Assembly: GCA_051867975.1 (NCBI GenBank)
Contig: JBJDZM010000068.1
Location: 1 to 9,261 of the forward strand
Length of the DNA: 9,261 nt
Origin: SVTX01 sp051867975
Lineage (GTDB): Bacteria > Bacillota > Clostridia > Oscillospirales > CAG-272
Reading direction: 5' to 3'
The position numbers were made by a program, and so were the translations under genes. Positions 6,108-9,261 of the stretch are shown piece after piece. The stretch's first letter is position 1. The number at the start of each line of letters is the position of its first letter. Under the pieces are notes generated by a model, which did no database searches, was not told the origin of the DNA, and saw only the letters and a program-made list of their open reading frames with translations.

Positions 6108-6143
6108 TGTATATATTATACACTAATCTTTAGTAAAATTCAA
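6108..6143 (-). promoter_or_regulatory. Promoter and probable autoregulatory operator of the toxin-antitoxin operon
   Basis: The minus strand has TTGAAT (6138-6143), a 17-base spacer and TATAAT (6115-6120). The -10 box lies inside an exact palindrome, TGTATA-TAT-TATACA (6108-6122). YefM antitoxins are known to repress their own promoters by binding short palindromes (TGTACA-type in E. coli), so this is the likely operator. That role is an inference from position and symmetry. Confidence 0.7.
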
Positions 6144-6170
6144 CAGCAAATTTTTATTTTTTGAAAATTA

Positions 6171-6207
6171 TTGCCGCGATTCTACATTTGACTGCATACC
6201 GCGGCAA
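6171..6207 (-). terminator. Probable terminator of the DUF1846 gene
   Basis: TTGCCGCG and CGCGGCAA form an 8-bp GC-rich stem with a 21-base loop, starting 18 bases past the DUF1846 stop. On the minus strand it is followed by TAATTTTC, a weak T tract. It separates the DUF1846 gene from the toxin-antitoxin promoter. Confidence 0.6.
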
Positions 6208-6225
6208 ATTTATTTGATGATGTTT

Positions 6226-7713
6226 TCACTTTGAGTGATAGAGTTTTTTCACTTGATATTTCGGCTCGCAGGTCATGTTTATGCCGAGCTTTTTGAAGGT
6301 CTTTTGGTCTGCGCTTGACAGAATGACCGTGGAGTGTGCTTCAAGCCCTTTGAGATTATCAAGCTGTTCAAGTGCCGCCGCCGCTCTTTTTGAGGTCACC
6401 GCGCTTATCGCAAGCGCTATGAGTATCTCGTCGACGTGAAGTCTCGGATTATGATTTCCGAGGTGATCGATCTTGAGGTGCTGGACCGGGCGGATGACCG
6501 AGGGCGAGATAAGCTCGACCTTGTCGTCAATGCCCGCGAGTGCCTTGAGCGCATTGAGTATCGCTGCCGCTCCCGCGCCGAGCAGAGGCGAGGTCTTTCC
6601 CGTCAGAACCTCTCCGCCCGGCAACTCTATCGCCATAGCAGGCGCGCCTGTCAGCTCCGCCTTTGCGTTTGCCGCCGCCACGACGGCGCGGTCAGAGACG
6701 CTTATCTCCGCCTTCTGCATAAGTAGCTCTATCTTTCCGACCGCCTGCGATTCGGTCGCGTTTTCCTTTTGTCTGCAAAGTTCTTCGTAATAACGGCGGA
6801 TTATCTCCTGCTTTGACGCCTCTCTTACCGTCTCGTCGTCGATTATGCAGTTCCCCGCCATATTTACGCCCATATCGGTGGGCGATTTGTAGGGCGACGA
6901 GCCGTATATTTTCCTGAACATCGCGTCGACCACGGGGAATATCTCAACGTCGCGGTTGTAATTTACCGCGGTCTCGCCGTACGCCTCGAGGTGGAAGGGG
7001 TCTATCATGTTGACGTCGTTGAGGTCTGCCGTCGCCGCCTCGTACGCCATGTTGACGGGGTGTCCGAGCGGTAGGTTCCATATCGGGAAGGTCTCGAATT
7101 TCGCATATCCCGCCTTGACGCCGCGCTTGTTCTCGTGATAGAGTTGAGACATGCAGGTCGCCATTTTTCCGCTTCCGGGACCGGGGGCTGTGACGATGAC
7201 AAGTTCCCTTTCGGTCTCTATGTAATCATTTCTGCCGTAGCCCTCTTCGCTGACAATTCCTTCAATATTATATGGGTATCCCGCGATAGGGTAATGTCTG
7301 TACACCTTGACACCGAGAGACCGGAGCTTTTGCTCAAACTGCACGGCACAGGGCTGTGCCTCGTATCTCGTCAGAACCACGCTTCCGACGTAGAGTCCGA
7401 CCTCGCGGAACGCGTCAATAAGCCTCATTACGTCGAGGTCGTAGGTGATGCCGAGGTCTCCGCGCACCTTGTTTTTTTCGATATCCGACGCGTTGATGGC
7501 GATGACTATCTCCGCCTCGTCCTTAAGCCGGAGAAGCATCCTAAGCTTTGAATCGGGAGCAAAGCCCGGAAGCACGCGCGAGGCGTGAAGATCGTCAAAA
7601 AGCTTGCCGCCGAACTCAAGATAGAGCTTGCCGCCGAACTGCTCTATCCTCTCTCTGATATGCTTTGATTGCAAGGAGAGATATTTCTGATTGTCAAATC
7701 CGATTTTTTTCAT
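6226..7713 (-). CDS. DUF1846 domain-containing protein
   Basis: A 495-residue soluble protein, with no signal peptide or membrane segment, that I recognise as the DUF1846 family. The family is conserved in Bacillota and Actinomycetota and its biological role is not known to me. It begins MKKIGFDNQKYLSLQSKHI, contains EFGGKLFDDLHASRVLPGF (33-51), and has a glycine-rich P-loop-like motif at 178-183 in LVIVTAPGPGSGKMATCMSQ. Further on come TSPLLGAGAAAILNALK (374-390) and a C-terminal part rich in alanine and leucine helices. The motif suggests nucleotide or phosphate binding, which is an inference. I start it at the ATG at 7713, preceded by AGAGGTGG; the same frame is open to 7953, but the extra 80 residues are basic, lack a family match, and run across the promoter at 7771-7799. 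The gene appears to be monocistronic. Confidence 0.93.
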   Translation of the reverse strand: MKKIGFDNQKYLSLQSKHIRERIEQFGGKLYLEFGGKLFDDLHASRVLPGFAPDSKLRMLLRLKDEAEIVIAINASDIEKNKVRGDLGITYDLDVMRLIDAFREVGLYVGSVVLTRYEAQPCAVQFEQKLRSLGVKVYRHYPIAGYPYNIEGIVSEEGYGRNDYIETERELVIVTAPGPGSGKMATCMSQLYHENKRGVKAGYAKFETFPIWNLPLGHPVNMAYEAATADLNDVNMIDPFHLEAYGETAVNYNRDVEIFPVVDAMFRKIYGSSPYKSPTDMGVNMAGNCIIDDETVREASKQEIIRRYYEELCRQKENATESQAVGKIELLMQKAEISVSDRAVVAAANAKAELTGAPAMAIELPGGEVLTGKTSPLLGAGAAAILNALKALAGIDDKVELISPSVIRPVQHLKIDHLGNHNPRLHVDEILIALAISAVTSKRAAAALEQLDNLKGLEAHSTVILSSADQKTFKKLGINMTCEPKYQVKKLYHSK

Positions 7714-7732
7714 TTTGCCACCTCTTTTAGAT

Positions 7733-7746
7733 ATTCCGCACGGAAT
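7733..7746. promoter_or_regulatory. Palindrome in the DUF1846 5' untranslated region
   Basis: On the minus strand ATTCCG-TG-CGGAAT is a perfect inverted repeat centred about 25 bases downstream of the predicted transcription start and about 20 bases upstream of the start codon. The two-base centre is too tight for a normal RNA hairpin, so a protein binding site is more plausible. No regulator is identified. Confidence 0.4.
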
Positions 7747-7770
7747 CTTCCGAAAAACAACACATTTTGA

Positions 7771-7799
7771 ATTATAACATACTCGCCTTCTTTTTTCAA
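7771..7799 (-). promoter_or_regulatory. Sigma-A promoter of the DUF1846 gene
   Basis: TTGAAA (7794-7799), a 17-base spacer and TATAAT (7771-7776) on the minus strand, with a predicted start near 7764 and an untranslated region of about 50 bases. Its position supports translation beginning at 7713 rather than 7953. Confidence 0.82.
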
Positions 7800-7965
7800 C
7801 ATATTTTTCGCCGTTTTGCAAATTTTTTTGTCGCGTTTTTTCTTGAACAACAAAAGCTCTCGGCAATTTTTTCGCGTTGAGATACCATCCCTCGGCGGAT
7901 CTCAGCACTTGCTTTCGCTTGCAGATCTTTCTCATGTCATTTTTGCCAAACACAGCATGAATGAT

Positions 7966-7982
7966 TTGTGTATACTACACAA
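7966..7982. promoter_or_regulatory. 17-bp operator-like palindrome in the divergent intergenic region
   Basis: TTGTGTA-TAC-TACACAA is a perfect inverted repeat with 7-base arms, lying between the divergent DUF1846 and lipoprotein promoters, about 60 bases upstream of the lipoprotein -35 box. A TTGACA (8000-8005, minus strand) lies nearby, but no -10 box stands at normal spacing from it. The rest of 7800-8040 is AT-rich and I see no gene in it. The site looks like a binding site for a dimeric regulator; which gene it serves is unknown. Confidence 0.45.
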
Positions 7983-8040
7983 TTATTGATTGTACTTTTT
8001 GTCAAGACTGTAAAATTCGAGAATTATTCGGGCATTATCA

Positions 8041-8069
8041 TTGACAGTTTTAAAAAATCATGGTATAAT
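8041..8069 (+). promoter_or_regulatory. Sigma-A promoter of the lipoprotein gene
   Basis: TTGACA (8041-8046), a 17-base spacer and TATAAT (8064-8069) on the plus strand, a perfect consensus match. The predicted start near 8076 gives an untranslated region of about 60 bases, which includes GGCGCGCC (about 8096-8103) and ends in the ribosome binding site GGAGGG (8127-8132). Confidence 0.92.
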
Positions 8070-8138
8070 CAGTTGAATATCCTGAAATGGAAGACGGCGC
8101 GCCGCCGCACCATCACGGAAAATAACGGAGGGATTACT

Positions 8139-9261
8139 ATGAAAAGAAAACTATTGTCCGTCATCTTGGCACTGACAATGTTGCTCTCTTCTGTTGCCGT
8201 CCTCGCTTCCTGCGTAAACGAGCAACAGCCGACAGAGACCGAAAGTGAGAAGATCACCGAATCGTCAACCAATTCCGGCGACAGCTCAGACACGGAATCG
8301 CAAGCCGAAACAGGTGCATCGGAAACAGAAACGACCGATTCGTCTGACACGGGAACCGAAACGGGTTCCGGCTCGGAAACCGGAACCGAAATCGAAACAG
8401 AATCCTCCTACGACAACGGCGGAGAAGTTGATGGAGCCGGAGTCGTTTGGGATGAGGAAGCATTTGCAATCACAAGCAACCCCATAGACGAATCCAAGGC
8501 AGTAAATAAGACCGCCGAGGAAATGCTCGCTCTCCTTACCGATAAGGAAGCGCTCAAGCAGGGTGAGGTATACAAAGTAACCGAGCCTCTCGTCTTAAGC
8601 TCCAACACAAAATATTACGGTAATCTCGCCGCGGTCATTGCAGAGGGCGGTATCGTAATAGAGAACGCGGAAGAAGTAGTCATAAAGGAGCTTGTCATAA
8701 AGGGCAATATCACGGTAAAGAACTCCACCGGTATTACGCTCTTCAAGCTCGACCTTACCTCGTCGGGTGACGGTGTTACGGTTGACTCCGCAAGCTCGGA
8801 TATCGCGTTAAAGAGTTGTAAGATAAACGCCGCAGGCACGGCTATCATATCGGATGCATATATGACGACCGTATCTGCCTGCTACATAATTGCAGACAAG
8901 GGTATTGTCTCCACCGGAGATACCTTCGCCCTTCAGTCCTCACAGATCGACGCCGTATCTCTCGGTGTTTCGTCAAGCGGCGAATACTGCACGGTAAAGA
9001 ACAACACCATAACCGCAGGCAAAGACGGCGAGGGTGTCGTATTCGGCGAAGGCTCCGTCAACGGACTTATTGCGCTTAACATTGTCAAGGATGCCCAAAC
9101 ATCGATATCCGTTGAAAAGGGCTTCAACTGCGTAGTTCTCCTGAACAGTGCGGTAACTGTCGAGGGTAATAACAACACCAACCTTTACGTTGTTAAGAAC
9201 AGCCTTGGCGGACTTATCAGGCTTGACACGAACAAGTACCTCCTTTGCGACGAAAATACAT
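8139..9261 (+). CDS. Secreted lipoprotein with Thr/Glu/Ser-rich linker and probable right-handed beta-helix domain, 3' end cut off
   Basis: The frame is open from the ATG at 8139 to the window edge, 374 complete codons, so the true C-terminus is unseen. Residues 1-25 are a lipoprotein signal: basic MKRK, a hydrophobic core, then lipobox LASC with the lipidated cysteine at 25. Residues 26 to about 95 are a low-complexity acidic linker of Thr, Glu, Ser and Gly, including TGTETGSGSETGTEIETE, probably spanning the cell wall. From about residue 130 the sequence is a run of short beta-strand segments with Gly/Asn turns (GNITVKNSTGITLFKLDL, KNNTITAG), roughly 20-25 residues per turn, as in right-handed parallel beta-helix proteins of the pectate-lyase-like class. 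No catalytic motif is visible, and adhesion or glycan binding is as likely as enzyme activity. GGAGGG sits 6 bases upstream of the ATG. Confidence 0.85.
   Translation, partial: MKRKLLSVILALTMLLSSVAVLASCVNEQQPTETESEKITESSTNSGDSSDTESQAETGASETETTDSSDTGTETGSGSETGTEIETESSYDNGGEVDGAGVVWDEEAFAITSNPIDESKAVNKTAEEMLALLTDKEALKQGEVYKVTEPLVLSSNTKYYGNLAAVIAEGGIVIENAEEVVIKELVIKGNITVKNSTGITLFKLDLTSSGDGVTVDSASSDIALKSCKINAAGTAIISDAYMTTVSACYIIADKGIVSTGDTFALQSSQIDAVSLGVSSSGEYCTVKNNTITAGKDGEGVVFGEGSVNGLIALNIVKDAQTSISVEKGFNCVVLLNSAVTVEGNNNTNLYVVKNSLGGLIRLDTNKYLLCDENT

Noticed and set aside
5404..6133. Plus-strand open frames opposite the toxin-antitoxin genes
   Set aside because: They are antisense to two well-supported overlapping genes, and their products match no family that I recognise.
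7714..7953. 80-residue N-terminal extension of the DUF1846 protein
   Set aside because: The extension crosses a good promoter, is strongly basic and low in family resemblance, and the internal ATG at 7713 has a strong ribosome binding site and the known family N-terminus.
8000..8005. TTGACA on the minus strand as a second DUF1846 promoter
   Set aside because: No acceptable -10 box stands 16-18 bases downstream; the nearest TAGTAT is 20 or more bases away.
1..9261. CRISPR array, tRNA or rRNA genes, transposase genes
   Set aside because: I found no regular spaced repeats, tRNA-like cloverleaf ends, rRNA segments or transposase motifs on either strand.

Overview
The window looks like chromosomal DNA of a mid-GC Gram-positive anaerobe, most likely an uncultured member of the Clostridia (Bacillota). 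The evidence is two T-box riboswitch leaders, strong AGGAG-type ribosome binding sites, sigma-A promoters at or near the TTGACA-17-TATAAT consensus, a DUF1846 gene, and a lipoprotein with a Thr/Glu/Ser-rich linker. The lineage is inferred from style and not from any marker gene.

Layout. Everything from 1 to about 7800 that codes for protein is on the minus strand, so transcription runs from high to low coordinates. In that order: a DUF1846 gene (6226-7713) with its own promoter and terminator; a YefM/Phd-type antitoxin and RelE/ParE-type toxin pair (6082 to 5509) with a promoter/operator palindrome; a T-box leader with a predicted isoleucine (AUC) specifier (about 5403-4962) controlling ilvA (3679-4872); a 370-base non-coding stretch of inverted repeats; ridA (2937-3308); a second non-coding stretch holding hairpins and a decayed duplicate of the 3' end of ridA; a T-box leader with a predicted leucine (CUC) specifier (about 2451-2153); then ilvB (449-2107) and the start of ilvN (1-430, cut by the window edge). 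On the plus strand, divergent from DUF1846, a perfect sigma-A promoter drives a secreted lipoprotein with a probable beta-helix domain (8139 to beyond 9261).

How the genes work together. IlvA deaminates threonine to 2-oxobutyrate, RidA hydrolyses the reactive enamine/imine that this reaction releases, and IlvB/IlvN (acetohydroxyacid synthase) use 2-oxobutyrate and pyruvate for the next step of isoleucine, valine and leucine synthesis. The block is a compact entry module for branched-chain amino acids. Its two control points appear to sense different tRNAs: uncharged tRNA-Ile for the isoleucine-only enzyme IlvA, and uncharged tRNA-Leu for the shared enzyme IlvBN. Conserved valine-contact residues in IlvN and an ACT domain on IlvA predict feedback control of the enzymes as well.

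I found no new multi-gene system. The most unusual material is non-coding: the duplicated ridA tail, the inverted-repeat element between ilvA and ridA, a tandem duplication inside the ilvA leader, and a 17-bp operator-like palindrome in the divergent intergenic region. The two genes of unknown role are DUF1846 and the lipoprotein.
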